From positions 1 to 63,687 of the forward strand of contig UCJD01000053.1 in the NCBI GenBank assembly GCA_900472605.1: 63,687 bases of DNA. The letters run 5' to 3'. A model generated the notes under the pieces. The model had not been told where the DNA came from. It searched no databases and saw only the letters and a program-made list of their open reading frames with translations. The DNA is from Hyphomicrobiales bacterium (lineage in GTDB: Bacteria; Pseudomonadota; Alphaproteobacteria; Rhizobiales; Rhizobiaceae). Shown in pieces: positions 1 to 8,254 of the stretch. The position numbers and the translations under genes were made by a program. Numbering within the stretch: the stretch's first letter is position 1; the number at the start of each line of letters is the position of its first letter.

Positions 1-10
1 GGATTTTGCA

Positions 11-160
11 ACGGCCCCCATCGGGGAGAAGGTGGCCCGAAGGGTCGGATGAGGGGGCTCCGGGTGCTGCGCCGCCGATGGACATTCTTTTAATTTCGAG
101 CTCCGCGCGCGTGGCCCCCTCATCTGCCTGCCGGCATCTTCTCCCCTGTGGGGAGAAGGG
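11..160. repeat. RIME-like intergenic palindromic mosaic repeat, copy A
   Basis: Two inverted units, 11-59 and 111-160, contain the same blocks seen at 17846-17958 and 25310-25463: a GGGGAGAAGG block and a terminal ATGAGGGGGCT in one orientation, and GTGGCCCCCTCAT with TTCTCCCC in the other. They lie just downstream of the TRAP permease gene, which ends at 210. The arrangement resembles the Rhizobium intergenic mosaic elements (RIME). I infer a non-coding mobile or structural repeat able to form large RNA hairpins. No protein-coding content is credible here. Confidence 0.7.
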
Positions 161-209
161 ATGTGTGGCGGTCCGCTCGCGTCACCATTTCGCTATCCAA
201 CTGAAATCC

Positions 210-1745
210 CTACTTGATCACAGGCGGCTGGCTCAAATCCGGCTGCGCGGGCTTGGGCTGTGCTGGCGGGTGCCCCGGCAGTCCGTTCATCGGCGGCAGT
301 GTCAGCCCCGGCATGCCGGGCGCCGCACCACCCGGCGCGCCCATCGGCGGCAGGCCAAGCCCGTTGCCGCCAAAACCGGGGACCTCGATCTTGATCGTGT
401 TCAGGTCCACCTCCGGTCCCTTCTTCAGCCAGTAGGTCACCGATTGCGGCCAGAAGATCACGATGGCGACGAGGATGAGCTGCATGCCGACCCAAGGCAA
501 GGCGCCCATGTAGATATCCGATGTCTTCACATCGCGACTGGCGATCGAGCGAAGGTAGAAGAGCGCGAAGCCGAAGGGCGGGTGCATGAAGCTCGTCTGC
601 ATGTTGACGCAGATCAGGACGCCGAACCAGATCAGGTCGATGCCGAGTGCCGAAGCGACCGGGGCCAGCATCGGGATGACGATGAAGGCGATCTCGAAGA
701 AATCGAGGAAGAAGGCGAGCACGAAGATGAAGATGTTGACGAAGATCAGGAAACCCACGGGACCGCCGGGAATGCCCGACAGCATGTGCTCGATCCAGCG
801 CGAACCGTCCATCCCCTGAAAGACGAGGCTGAAGCAGGTAGAGCCGATGAGGATCATCACCACCATCGACGTGATGTGCATGGTGGAGCGCATCGCCTCC
901 TGCATCAGCGGCCAGGTCAGGCGGCGGTGCATGGCGGCGAGCGCCATGGCGCCGACGACGCCGAGCGCGCCGGCTTCGGTGGGTGTCGCCAGGCCCATGA
1001 AGATGGTGCCGAGGACGAGGAAGATCAGCACGATCGAGGGCACCATGCCCGACAGCACCTTGAAGAGCAGCGCCCAGGTGAAGTCCCCGCGCACCTCCTT
1101 GGGGAGCGGCGGCACCGAGGCGGGTTTTACGATCGACAGGATCAGGATGTAGATCATGAAGATCGCCACCTGCAGGATCGAGGGGCCGATGGCACCGAGA
1201 TACATGTCGCCCACCGACTTGCCGAGCTGGTCGGCGAGCACGACGAGCACGAGCGAGGGCGGGATGACCTGGGTGATGGTGCCCGATGCGGCAATCACGC
1301 CGGTGGCGAGCCTCGGGCTGTAGCCGTAGCGCAGCATGATGGGGAGCGAGATGACGCCCATGGTGATGACGGAGGCGGCGACCGTTCCCGTAATGGCGCC
1401 GAGCACGGCGCCGACCAGGATGACGGCATAGGCGAGGCCCCCGGGAATGCGGCCGAAGAGCTTGCCCATGCCCTCGAGCAGATCTTCCGCCAGACCGCAC
1501 CGTTCCAGGATCGCGCCCATGAAGGTGAAGAAGGGGATGGCGAGCAGGAGATCGTTGGAAACGATGCCGAAGAAACGCAACGGCAGGGCCTGCAAGAAGG
1601 CCTCGCTGAAATGGCCGGTGGCGATGCCGATGATGCCGAAGAACAAGCCGACGGCGGCCAGCGAGAAGGCCACCGGGAAACCGTAGAGCATGAACAGGAC
1701 CATGCCCACGAACATGGCCGGCGGAATGATGCCGAAATCGAACAA
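210..1745 (-). CDS. TRAP transporter large permease (DctM family) with Pro/Gly-rich tail
   Basis: Large membrane subunit of a tripartite ATP-independent periplasmic transporter, which uses an ion gradient to import a carboxylate-type solute delivered by a periplasmic binding protein. The 511 residues are almost wholly hydrophobic helices from residue 1 to about 455, with the DctM-type N-terminus and many Gly/Pro-containing helices. A TTG start at 1745 is chosen because GGGAGGAAA lies directly upstream. The small permease ends 21 bases upstream, so the two form an operon. The last 50 or so residues are unusual: a Gly/Pro/Met-rich, non-membrane tail lengthens the protein beyond the usual 425-450 residues. 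The binding-protein gene is not in view and may lie past the left edge. Substrate unknown. Confidence 0.9.
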   Translation of the reverse strand: MFDFGIIPPAMFVGMVLFMLYGFPVAFSLAAVGLFFGIIGIATGHFSEAFLQALPLRFFGIVSNDLLLAIPFFTFMGAILERCGLAEDLLEGMGKLFGRIPGGLAYAVILVGAVLGAITGTVAASVITMGVISLPIMLRYGYSPRLATGVIAASGTITQVIPPSLVLVVLADQLGKSVGDMYLGAIGPSILQVAIFMIYILILSIVKPASVPPLPKEVRGDFTWALLFKVLSGMVPSIVLIFLVLGTIFMGLATPTEAGALGVVGAMALAAMHRRLTWPLMQEAMRSTMHITSMVVMILIGSTCFSLVFQGMDGSRWIEHMLSGIPGGPVGFLIFVNIFIFVLAFFLDFFEIAFIVIPMLAPVASALGIDLIWFGVLICVNMQTSFMHPPFGFALFYLRSIASRDVKTSDIYMGALPWVGMQLILVAIVIFWPQSVTYWLKKGPEVDLNTIKIEVPGFGGNGLGLPPMGAPGGAAPGMPGLTLPPMNGLPGHPPAQPKPAQPDLSQPPVIK

Positions 1746-1766
1746 TGGCTTTCCTCCCGGTCGCGG

Positions 1767-2306
1767 TTACTGCAGCGGCTTTTCGTATTTGGTCTCGATG
1801 GCGATGTGGCCTGATAGCGCGGCGATGCGCTTGATCAGCTCGGAGAGACCCTGCAGCGTCAAAAGGCCGAAGCCCGCGACCAGGATGAGCTTGACCGGCC
1901 AGCGGACCAGCCCGCCGGCGTTGGAGGAGACCTCGTGCTGCACGTAGGACAGCCAGAAGAATGGCCAGCAGAGCCAGGTGAGGAAGATGCAGGCCGGCAG
2001 CAGGAAGACGATCAGCCCGATCGTGTCGATCCACAGGCGCGCCCGGTCGGACACCGAACCGTAGATCAGATCGACGCGGACATGCTCGTTCATTCTGAGC
2101 GTATGCGCGGCACCGAGGACGACGACGAAGGCGAAGAGATACCACTGGATCTCGAGCCAGCCGTTTGAGCTGTAATTGAAGGTGTAGCGGATCAGCGCGT
2201 TGGCGGCGCTGATCAGGCAACAGAACAGCACCATGTATTCGGACAGCTTGCCCATGAACTGGCTGACAGCATCGATCAGCCGGCTGGCGGCTAGAAAAAC
2301 CGGCAT
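1767..2306 (-). CDS. TRAP transporter small permease (DctQ family)
   Basis: Small membrane subunit that pairs with the large TRAP permease just downstream and helps it couple to the periplasmic binding protein. The 179 residues hold four hydrophobic segments (about residues 18-38, 50-68, 92-118 and 138-158), the DctQ pattern. The motif GWLEIQWYLFAF lies in the second segment, near the Trp-rich region typical of the family. An ATG at 2306 follows a GAGGGGGGAAGG ribosome site. It is the first gene of the visible operon, so its promoter should lie in 2307-2637, though none is obvious there. Confidence 0.88.
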   Translation of the reverse strand: MPVFLAASRLIDAVSQFMGKLSEYMVLFCCLISAANALIRYTFNYSSNGWLEIQWYLFAFVVVLGAAHTLRMNEHVRVDLIYGSVSDRARLWIDTIGLIVFLLPACIFLTWLCWPFFWLSYVQHEVSSNAGGLVRWPVKLILVAGFGLLTLQGLSELIKRIAALSGHIAIETKYEKPLQ

Positions 2307-2637
2307 GCCTTCCCCCCTCTTATTTCATGGGTTTTACGCCATGCTCTCCCACCTCAAGTGGTAGATCAGAGGCCCTGAAATTGAAAGCGGAAAGCCCGGA
2401 TGTTGGATTATAGTCTTATATCGCAGGCGAACCGCCAGCGGCGCTTGCCGGCACGGGCAGCGACAACCTGTGGCTGGACCGCCTTATTGTGAAACATCCC
2501 CGAGAAGCTGCAAAAACTGCCGATTTGAATAGTTGCTCTTGCTAAGGTTGTAGAAAAATCAACCAAATGTGTGCGTGGCCTGAAATCAATTTTTAAAGGG
2601 TTGGCGCTAGGGTGCTGCGGTACAGGGAAAATATTGG
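2307..2637. other. Intergenic region between divergent TRAP and GGDEF-EAL genes
   Basis: This 331-base non-coding stretch separates two divergently transcribed genes and should contain both promoters. Parts of it are AT-richer than the surrounding genes (about 2400-2430 and 2510-2600). I see no convincing dyad, sigma consensus or small gene in it. Confidence 0.6.
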
Positions 2638-4944
2638 ATGAAGCCAGATAGCCCGAGCAGGGTCCCTACGGATGTATATCTCTCGTTTGTGAGTTCCCTC
2701 TCGGGAAATCGCATGACGTTGCTTGCTGGCGTCATCGTTCACATCGCGACCTGCCTGGCCATTGCCTTCAAGACCGGCTCTACTGTCTACATCTGGCTGG
2801 CGGCAGGCTTTTTCCTCGTATTCTTCGCACGCATGATCACCTTCCGCCAGTTCGACCGCATCGACAAGGAAACGTTGTCGCGTGCCGGCATCGAGCATTG
2901 GGAGCGAATTCTCGTGGCGGGTGCCGCCTGCACGACGACGCTGCTCGGCATTTGCAGCGGCTACGCGATCTTCACGCTGCACGACAGCTTCTCCGAGCTT
3001 GCCAGTATCTCTGTGACGATGGCGACGATGGTCTCGGTGGTCGGGCGCAACTATGGGTCGCGGATGGCCGTCGACCTGCAGACCTTCTCCTGCTGCCTGC
3101 CGATGATCATCTGCAGCCTGATGGCGATGGATTTCTATCGCGGCATCCTTTCCGTCTTCCTCATTCCCTTCTGGCTGACCACCCGGGCGATGGCCAACGG
3201 CGTGCGCGAGTTCCTCTACGAGAACGTCATCGCGCGGCGGGAGATCACCTCGATCGCCGACCGGTTCGATACGGCGCTGAACAACATGCCGCACGGGCTT
3301 GTGATGGTGGACGCCGAAAACCGAATCCAGGTGGTGAACCGCAAAGCCTGCGAACTGCTGAAGATCGGGGCGCCCGAGCGTTTGAAGGACCGCGATCTCG
3401 GCGCCGTGCTGCGCTATGGCGCGCGCTACAATTTCATGGATTCCTCGCAGCCGGAGCTCATCCTGCGACAGATGACGCATGTCGCGGAGGGCAAGCTGTC
3501 GCGCATGCTCATCCATTTCCCTGAGGATCTGTCGCTCGAGTTTTCCGCCAGCCGCCGCGCCGATGGCGGCGCCGTGCTGATCTTCGAGGACGTTTCGAGC
3601 CGCGTGAAGGCGGAACAGAAGATCCTGCACATGGTGCGCTACGACGCGCTGACGGGCCTGCCGAACCGCGAATATTTCAGCCATCTCGTCCAGGATTACC
3701 TGAACAAGCATCCGCGCAAGCGCGGCCCGCTCGGCTTCATGGTTCTCGACATCGACGAGTTCAAGCATGTCAACGACATGCGCGGCCACATCACCGGCGA
3801 CCGGTTGCTCTGCGCCATCGCCAACCGTATCGAGCACCGTTCGCGCAAGGCGATCGTCGGCCGCCTGATGGGCGACCAGTTCATTCTGTTCTTCCCGCAC
3901 GCCAAGGACGCGGAAGCGATGGACGCGGAAATCCGCCGGGTACACGCCGAAATCCAGGGGAACTACGAGGCTGACGACGTCACGTTCCTGGTGTCGCTCA
4001 GCGCCGGCTTCGCCATCCTCGAAAGCGATGCCTTCGCTATGGACGAATGGAGCATCAAGGCGGATCTGGCGCTGTTCGAGAGCAAGTCGAAGGAGCGCGG
4101 CGGCATTTCCGGCTTCGAGCGCGAGATGGACGGCCGGTATATCGAGAAGCAGAAGCTGAAGGCGGACCTGCGCGAGGCGGTCGCCGCCGGCGGTCTCAAC
4201 ATCGCCTACCAGCCGATGTTCAAGGCCGACGGCTCGCGTATCGAATGCGCCGAGGCGCTGGCGCGCTGGGTTCACCCGGAGAAGGGCGCTATCCCTCCCG
4301 ATGTGTTCATCCGCCTTGCCGAGGACATGGGCATCATCTCCGACATCACGCGCTTCATCCTGACGAAGGCCTGCGTGGATTGCATGACGTGGCCGGATCA
4401 CATCGCTGTGTCGGTCAACCTTTCGGCGCGCGACCTTCGCGACAACGACATTCTCGCCGTGGTTTCGGATGCACTCAAGAACTCCGGGCTGAGCGCCGAG
4501 CGGCTGCACCTTGAGATCACCGAGAGCTGCCTCATCGACGAGCCGGCAGCGGTGCGCGCGATCCTGGCGGAGCTGCGCAACAGCGGCATCACCATCGCCA
4601 TCGACGATTTCGGCACGGGCTTCTCCAGCCTCAGCTATCTCGATACCTTGCCTCTGGATATCATCAAGATCGACCGCTCCTTCCTGCGCAATATCGTGGA
4701 GGACGGCCGCCGGCTGAAGTTGCTGCGCGGCACGGTCAACCTTGCCCGCGAACTCGGGCTGAAGATCGTGACCGAGGGGGTCGAGACAACCGAGCAGCTG
4801 GCACTGCTCAACAAGTACCGCGCGACCGATCTTGTCCAGGGCTATGTCTTTTCGCCGCCGGTTCCATCGCAGAACATCGCGCTGCTGCAGGAGGCGATTG
4901 GTCGCCGCACGCCGGTCCCGCGCCGACGCAACCACGTGGCCTGA
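2638..4944 (+). CDS. Membrane PAS-GGDEF-EAL protein, probable c-di-GMP phosphodiesterase
   Basis: Predicted inner-membrane regulator of cyclic di-GMP. Residues 27-180 carry about five hydrophobic segments, a PAS-like domain follows at about 205-325, then a GGDEF domain (about 335-500) and an EAL domain (about 515-760). The GGDEF signature is degenerate: the active-site loop reads RLMGDQF, so cyclase activity is doubtful. The EAL half keeps its catalytic set: ECAEALARW, the Asn in SVNLSARD, the Glu in LEITES, IDDFGTG, the Lys in IIKID, TEGVE and VQGY. I therefore infer a phosphodiesterase whose GGDEF domain may only bind GTP. The ATG at 2638 follows AGGGAAAA. The gene is single and ends in a clear terminator at 4978. 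Confidence 0.92.
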   Translation: MKPDSPSRVPTDVYLSFVSSLSGNRMTLLAGVIVHIATCLAIAFKTGSTVYIWLAAGFFLVFFARMITFRQFDRIDKETLSRAGIEHWERILVAGAACTTTLLGICSGYAIFTLHDSFSELASISVTMATMVSVVGRNYGSRMAVDLQTFSCCLPMIICSLMAMDFYRGILSVFLIPFWLTTRAMANGVREFLYENVIARREITSIADRFDTALNNMPHGLVMVDAENRIQVVNRKACELLKIGAPERLKDRDLGAVLRYGARYNFMDSSQPELILRQMTHVAEGKLSRMLIHFPEDLSLEFSASRRADGGAVLIFEDVSSRVKAEQKILHMVRYDALTGLPNREYFSHLVQDYLNKHPRKRGPLGFMVLDIDEFKHVNDMRGHITGDRLLCAIANRIEHRSRKAIVGRLMGDQFILFFPHAKDAEAMDAEIRRVHAEIQGNYEADDVTFLVSLSAGFAILESDAFAMDEWSIKADLALFESKSKERGGISGFEREMDGRYIEKQKLKADLREAVAAGGLNIAYQPMFKADGSRIECAEALARWVHPEKGAIPPDVFIRLAEDMGIISDITRFILTKACVDCMTWPDHIAVSVNLSARDLRDNDILAVVSDALKNSGLSAERLHLEITESCLIDEPAAVRAILAELRNSGITIAIDDFGTGFSSLSYLDTLPLDIIKIDRSFLRNIVEDGRRLKLLRGTVNLARELGLKIVTEGVETTEQLALLNKYRATDLVQGYVFSPPVPSQNIALLQEAIGRRTPVPRRRNHVA

Positions 4945-4977
4945 CCCTTTATCGCACTATTTCTGATCGTCGATGAC

Positions 4978-5006
4978 GCCGCCCGCATTGCAACCGGGCG
5001 GCTTTT
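4978..5006 (+). terminator. Rho-independent terminator after the GGDEF-EAL gene
   Basis: GCCGCCCG (4978-4985) pairs with CGGGCGGC (4995-5002), with a nine-base loop, and TTTT follows. It lies 34 bases after the stop codon at 4944. Confidence 0.78.
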
Positions 5007-5055
5007 GTCGTTTCGCGAGGATTGCGGCGCGTTAACCTTAACAACTTAAATACGA

Positions 5056-5070
5056 TTAAATTTATCTTAA
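5056..5070 (+). promoter_or_regulatory. CtrA-like box TTAA-N7-TTAA
   Basis: TTAA at 5056-5059 and TTAA at 5067-5070 are separated by exactly seven bases, the spacing bound by the alphaproteobacterial cell-cycle regulator CtrA. The site is in an AT-rich leader upstream of the FeeM-like gene and 31 bases before a second, better box. Confidence 0.45.
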
Positions 5071-5100
5071 AATCTTGCGTTTCGGTCCGTCTTCAGATGA

Positions 5101-5116
5101 TTAATAACCCGTTAAC
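5101..5116 (+). promoter_or_regulatory. CtrA consensus box TTAA-N7-TTAAC
   Basis: TTAA (5101-5104), seven bases, then TTAAC (5112-5116) match the full CtrA consensus. The box ends 15 bases before the ATG at 5132, so bound CtrA could either repress or, with a nearby start, activate the gene. Confidence 0.55.
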
Positions 5117-5131
5117 GAACGGACGGGCACA

Positions 5132-5884
5132 ATGTCAGGATCACATTCCAACCTAAGTGATTTCAGCCGCAAGATTCTTGAAGTTCTCGATAATGTCGAA
5201 TACCGCCGCGTTGAAAGCAACGAGGACCTGGCACAGGTGGAACGCCTGCGCTACAAGGCCTACAAGGCGCACGACGTGCTGGCGCTGGCCCCCAAGGGCT
5301 TGCTCGACGACAGCGATTTCGACAGCCATGCCTATGTTTTCGGACTGTACTATTATGGGGAGATGGTCAGCACCGTCAGGATCCATTATGTGACACCCGA
5401 CCACCGGCTGAGCCAATCGGGCGGGGCCTTTCCCTGGGCGATGGACGCGATGCTCGATGCCGGGCTGACGCTGATCGATCCGGCACGCTTCGCCGCCGAT
5501 CCCGAGATGACGGCCGATCTTTCCTGGATCCCCTATCTCACGCTGCGGCCATCAATCGTCGCCGCGGCCTATTTCCGCGCCAGCCGGGTGCTGCAGTTCT
5601 GCCGGCCGCCGCATGCCGCCTTCTACAAGCGCGTCTTCTATGCCGACACGATCGTGCCCGGCCAGCTGGCGAAGAACTACGGCATCGACATGACGCTGAT
5701 GGCGACGAACGTGATCGAGGTCGGGCGCAAGCTCTTGACGCGCTATCCGTTCTTCATCTCCAGCGCCAGCGAACAGCGCATGATGTTCTCGCGCAACCCG
5801 AACGACACGCTGCCGCCGCTGACGATCATTCCGACGGCGCGCTTCGTGCCCGAGGGCCAGTTCGGCACCGATCTGCCGCTCTGA
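5132..5884 (+). CDS. FeeM / autoinducer-synthase-like GNAT-fold protein
   Basis: Resembles the N-acyl amino acid synthase FeeM and acyl-homoserine-lactone synthase superfamily, cytoplasmic GNAT-fold enzymes that join an acyl chain from acyl-ACP to an amino-acid substrate. Of 250 residues, the first 60 include the LuxI/FeeM-like hallmark in which an RLRYKAY stretch precedes acidic residues (DDSDFDSHAYVF); the core then carries GEMVSTVRIHYV, matching the beta strand and arginine used for cofactor binding. A middle segment of about 50 residues ends in WIPYLTLRPSIV. The product cannot be told from sequence. The gene stands alone behind two CtrA-type boxes (5056, 5101) and is closed by a long hairpin at 5899. 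Confidence 0.72.
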   Translation: MSGSHSNLSDFSRKILEVLDNVEYRRVESNEDLAQVERLRYKAYKAHDVLALAPKGLLDDSDFDSHAYVFGLYYYGEMVSTVRIHYVTPDHRLSQSGGAFPWAMDAMLDAGLTLIDPARFAADPEMTADLSWIPYLTLRPSIVAAAYFRASRVLQFCRPPHAAFYKRVFYADTIVPGQLAKNYGIDMTLMATNVIEVGRKLLTRYPFFISSASEQRMMFSRNPNDTLPPLTIIPTARFVPEGQFGTDLPL

Positions 5885-5898
5885 GGCAATCCAACACG

Positions 5899-5950
5899 AT
5901 GCATGGGAAAGCCGCTTGGCCGCGGCGTTCTCATGCATTGCGCTTTTCCG
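5899..5950 (+). terminator. Long perfect hairpin, probable terminator of the FeeM-like gene
   Basis: ATGCATGGGA (5899-5908) pairs with TCTCATGCAT (5929-5938) with one G-T wobble, and an inner GCCGC/GCGGC stem nests inside it. CTTTT follows shortly after. It begins 14 bases past the stop codon. Confidence 0.58.
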
Positions 5951-6058
5951 GGCTTTGTGTAATTCCTCTAGCGGGACGTTTGCGCGTGGGAGCGTGCGAA
6001 TGAGAAAGTCATACGGCCGCATCATGATGCCGGTCGGGGTTTCAGGGAGATGACAAGC

Positions 6059-6283
6059 ATGGCCGAGCACAATAGCGGACCCGCCGAAGTCGGCGCGCCG
6101 ATGGACTATCCAGCGCACGAGCAGACCTACAACATGTTCCTGGCGGCCGCGAAGTTCGGCACGCTGTTTCTGATCGCGCTGCTGCTCGGCATGACTGCCG
6201 GCTTCTTCGCCGGCGCCGGCCTGCTCGGCGGCATCGTGGTGCTGCTAATCGTGTTCATCGCGGGCCTCGTGCTGCTGCGCTAA
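6059..6283 (+). CDS. aa3-type cytochrome c oxidase subunit IV
   Basis: Small accessory subunit of the aa3-type terminal oxidase of alphaproteobacteria, sitting in the inner membrane with the core subunits. The 74 residues have a polar N-terminus with the family's PMDYPAHEQTY motif (about residues 17-27), then a hydrophobic region that can form one or two helices rich in Gly, Ala and Leu up to the C-terminus. The ATG at 6059 is preferred over the one at 6050, because the GGGAG at about 6043 is well spaced only for the later codon. The gene is isolated from the other oxidase genes, which is usual in this order. Confidence 0.86.
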   Translation: MAEHNSGPAEVGAPMDYPAHEQTYNMFLAAAKFGTLFLIALLLGMTAGFFAGAGLLGGIVVLLIVFIAGLVLLR

Positions 6284-6326
6284 GCGCGGCCGGCCGGCAA
6301 TTTTCAAACAATACTAAGTTATCGAT

Positions 6327-6350
6327 CCGGGTGGGTAACCGCCCGGGTTT
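6327..6350 (+). terminator. Probable terminator after the oxidase subunit gene
   Basis: CCGGG (6327-6331) pairs with CCCGG (6342-6346), with a further GG/CC pair inside and a GTAA loop. It is followed by GTTTCG, a short T run. Confidence 0.42.
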
Positions 6351-6379
6351 CGCTCGTCCGCGTGTAACGAGGGATTGCT

Positions 6380-8050
6380 TCAGTCGCGTTGCAGCACGCG
6401 GCGCGGCGCCGTCAGTTCCCAGCGCAGGCCTTCCGGACGGAAGTCGACATGGACGCTGCCGCTGAAGGCGGCGGCGGCGTGGTTCTTGATGACAGTCGTG
6501 CCGAAGCCGGAGCGCTCGGGTGCTGTCACGGCAGGGCCGTCTCGCTCGTCCCAGACGACGCGGAGCATCTCTTCGGTGTGCTCGTCTTCCTGGATACTCT
6601 GCCAGTATAGCCGGACACGGCCCTGAGTGACCGACAGCGCACCGTACTTGATCGAGTTGGTCGCGAGTTCATGCAGGGTGAGGCCGAGATTCTGCACGGC
6701 CTCGGGCTTCAGCATGAAATCGGTGCCGGTCACCTCGATCTGCTGCAGGGCGTGCGGGAAGGCTTCGAGGTGGATGTCTATCACGCGGCGCAGCGAAGCA
6801 CCTGCCCATTGCTCGCTGGTGAGAAGCTGGATCGAGCGCGCCAGTCCCTCAAGGCGATCAGCGACGGCGACCTGGAATTCCTCGACCGATCCGGTCTGGC
6901 GCGCGATCTGTCTTATCATCGCCTGGGCGAGCGCCAGAAGATTCTTGGTGCGGTGGACGAGTTCGTTCATGACGAAATGCAGACGGTCCTCCGTCTGGCT
7001 GCGGTCGAACGAGGCGTTGGACAGCGCAACCGCCACGCGGTTGGCCTCGATGACGCTGGTTTCGATCGGCGCGACGATATGGCCCTCGCCCATGCGGTTG
7101 GCCATGTCGGCGATGGCGCGGATGGTGGTGCGAACCTGCCTGGCGACGATATAGGCGCCGAAGATGGCGACCAGGAGCAGTGCGATGCCACCGATGATCA
7201 GGAAGCGCCATGTCGTCAGGATCGAGGACTGGGCGGTGGCGACCGGTCCCCAGACCACGGCCTTCCAAGACCAGCCGGGGATCTGCGCATAGCCGAGCAG
7301 GGCCTTCGGCATGACGACGCTGTCTTCATAGACGCCACTCGAATTGATCAGTGACGGGAGGATGCGCGGGTCGAAAGCCTGGCCGAAAGCGAAATTGGTG
7401 GCGCCGGCCGAGGCGACCACGTGACCGCTCTGGTCGAGGATCGCCGCCGACCAATCGGCCGATAGCCCTTCCGTCGAGACCAGCTTGGCGAGGTCCCTGG
7501 CGTTTTGGGTGACGATCAGGGCCGCGACGTCGCCGATGCTAACGGGCATGGCGACGTTGTAGACCCACTCGCCGCTGGTGCGGCCCATGAAGACGTCGGA
7601 TGCCTCGATGCGGCCGGAGCGCAGCACCGATTCGACGGATGGCAGGTTGGCCACCTTTCCCAGCGGCGTACCATAATCGACGCGGGTGTTGAGCAGCAGC
7701 TGGCCAGCCTTGTCCACCGCCAGCACGTAGAGCGTATCGCCGCGCATTGCGGTTTCGGTGCGGTTGTGGAAAGCGGCGAAATCGTCGTGCTCGAGTTCGG
7801 GAGAGGTGGAGAGCAACCGTAGCGTTGTCGCCATGTCCTGCAGCTGACGGTCGACAGTGCGGGCAAGGGCGGTTGCGTCCTGCGCGGTCTCGCGCTTCAG
7901 GATCGAGCGCTGGCTGTCTTCCAGCTGGCCGAGCAGCAGCGCCACCAAAGCGAAGATCGGAAGCGCCACGGCGACAGCCATCGCGATCAGGTAGGTGCCG
8001 ATCGATGCCTTGGGGAAGAAACGCAGGCTACGCTTCATCGGCACGGGCAT
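6380..8050 (-). CDS. Membrane sensor histidine kinase of the HWE family
   Basis: Inner-membrane sensor kinase. An N-terminal helix (about residues 17-41) and a second one (about 275-297) bracket a periplasmic domain of some 230 residues, likely of the CACHE type. A HAMP-like linker follows. The kinase core has the HWE/HisKA_2 phosphoacceptor motif with His in NELVHRTKNLLAL (about residue 360), the N box LATNSIKYGAL, and the diagnostic Trp-x-Glu in VVWDERDGP. It lacks the usual F box, as HWE kinases do. No response regulator gene adjoins, so it is an orphan; kinases of this family often feed the PhyR general stress pathway in alphaproteobacteria, which is inference here. Confidence 0.9.
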   Translation of the reverse strand: MPVPMKRSLRFFPKASIGTYLIAMAVAVALPIFALVALLLGQLEDSQRSILKRETAQDATALARTVDRQLQDMATTLRLLSTSPELEHDDFAAFHNRTETAMRGDTLYVLAVDKAGQLLLNTRVDYGTPLGKVANLPSVESVLRSGRIEASDVFMGRTSGEWVYNVAMPVSIGDVAALIVTQNARDLAKLVSTEGLSADWSAAILDQSGHVVASAGATNFAFGQAFDPRILPSLINSSGVYEDSVVMPKALLGYAQIPGWSWKAVVWGPVATAQSSILTTWRFLIIGGIALLLVAIFGAYIVARQVRTTIRAIADMANRMGEGHIVAPIETSVIEANRVAVALSNASFDRSQTEDRLHFVMNELVHRTKNLLALAQAMIRQIARQTGSVEEFQVAVADRLEGLARSIQLLTSEQWAGASLRRVIDIHLEAFPHALQQIEVTGTDFMLKPEAVQNLGLTLHELATNSIKYGALSVTQGRVRLYWQSIQEDEHTEEMLRVVWDERDGPAVTAPERSGFGTTVIKNHAAAAFSGSVHVDFRPEGLRWELTAPRRVLQRD

Positions 8051-8254
8051 CGCTCGAAGGGTAAGAGGGCGACCGGGGACACACGTTTCCAGCAGCTAAC
8101 AGCAGAGATTTCAATCACGATATCCGCCCTCAACGCGCGATCACATTCCCGATAGCCTGCTATCGAACCCTCATCATGTTAGGGGCAGGGGGAATTGGTT
8201 GCAACATACTAAAACATGCCCGAGGGCATTTGTGGGAAAGCGCGTCCTGCAATG

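Noticed and set aside
6..1814. A 602-codon plus-strand frame opposite the TRAP permease genes
   Set aside because: His/Glu/Asp-rich pseudo-coding with no motif, fully covered by the dctM/dctQ-like genes.
2593..4935. A 780-codon open frame antisense to the GGDEF-EAL gene
   Set aside because: It is the mirror of a gene with full domain matches, is Arg/His/Asp-rich and has no family motif; long antisense frames are normal at this GC content.
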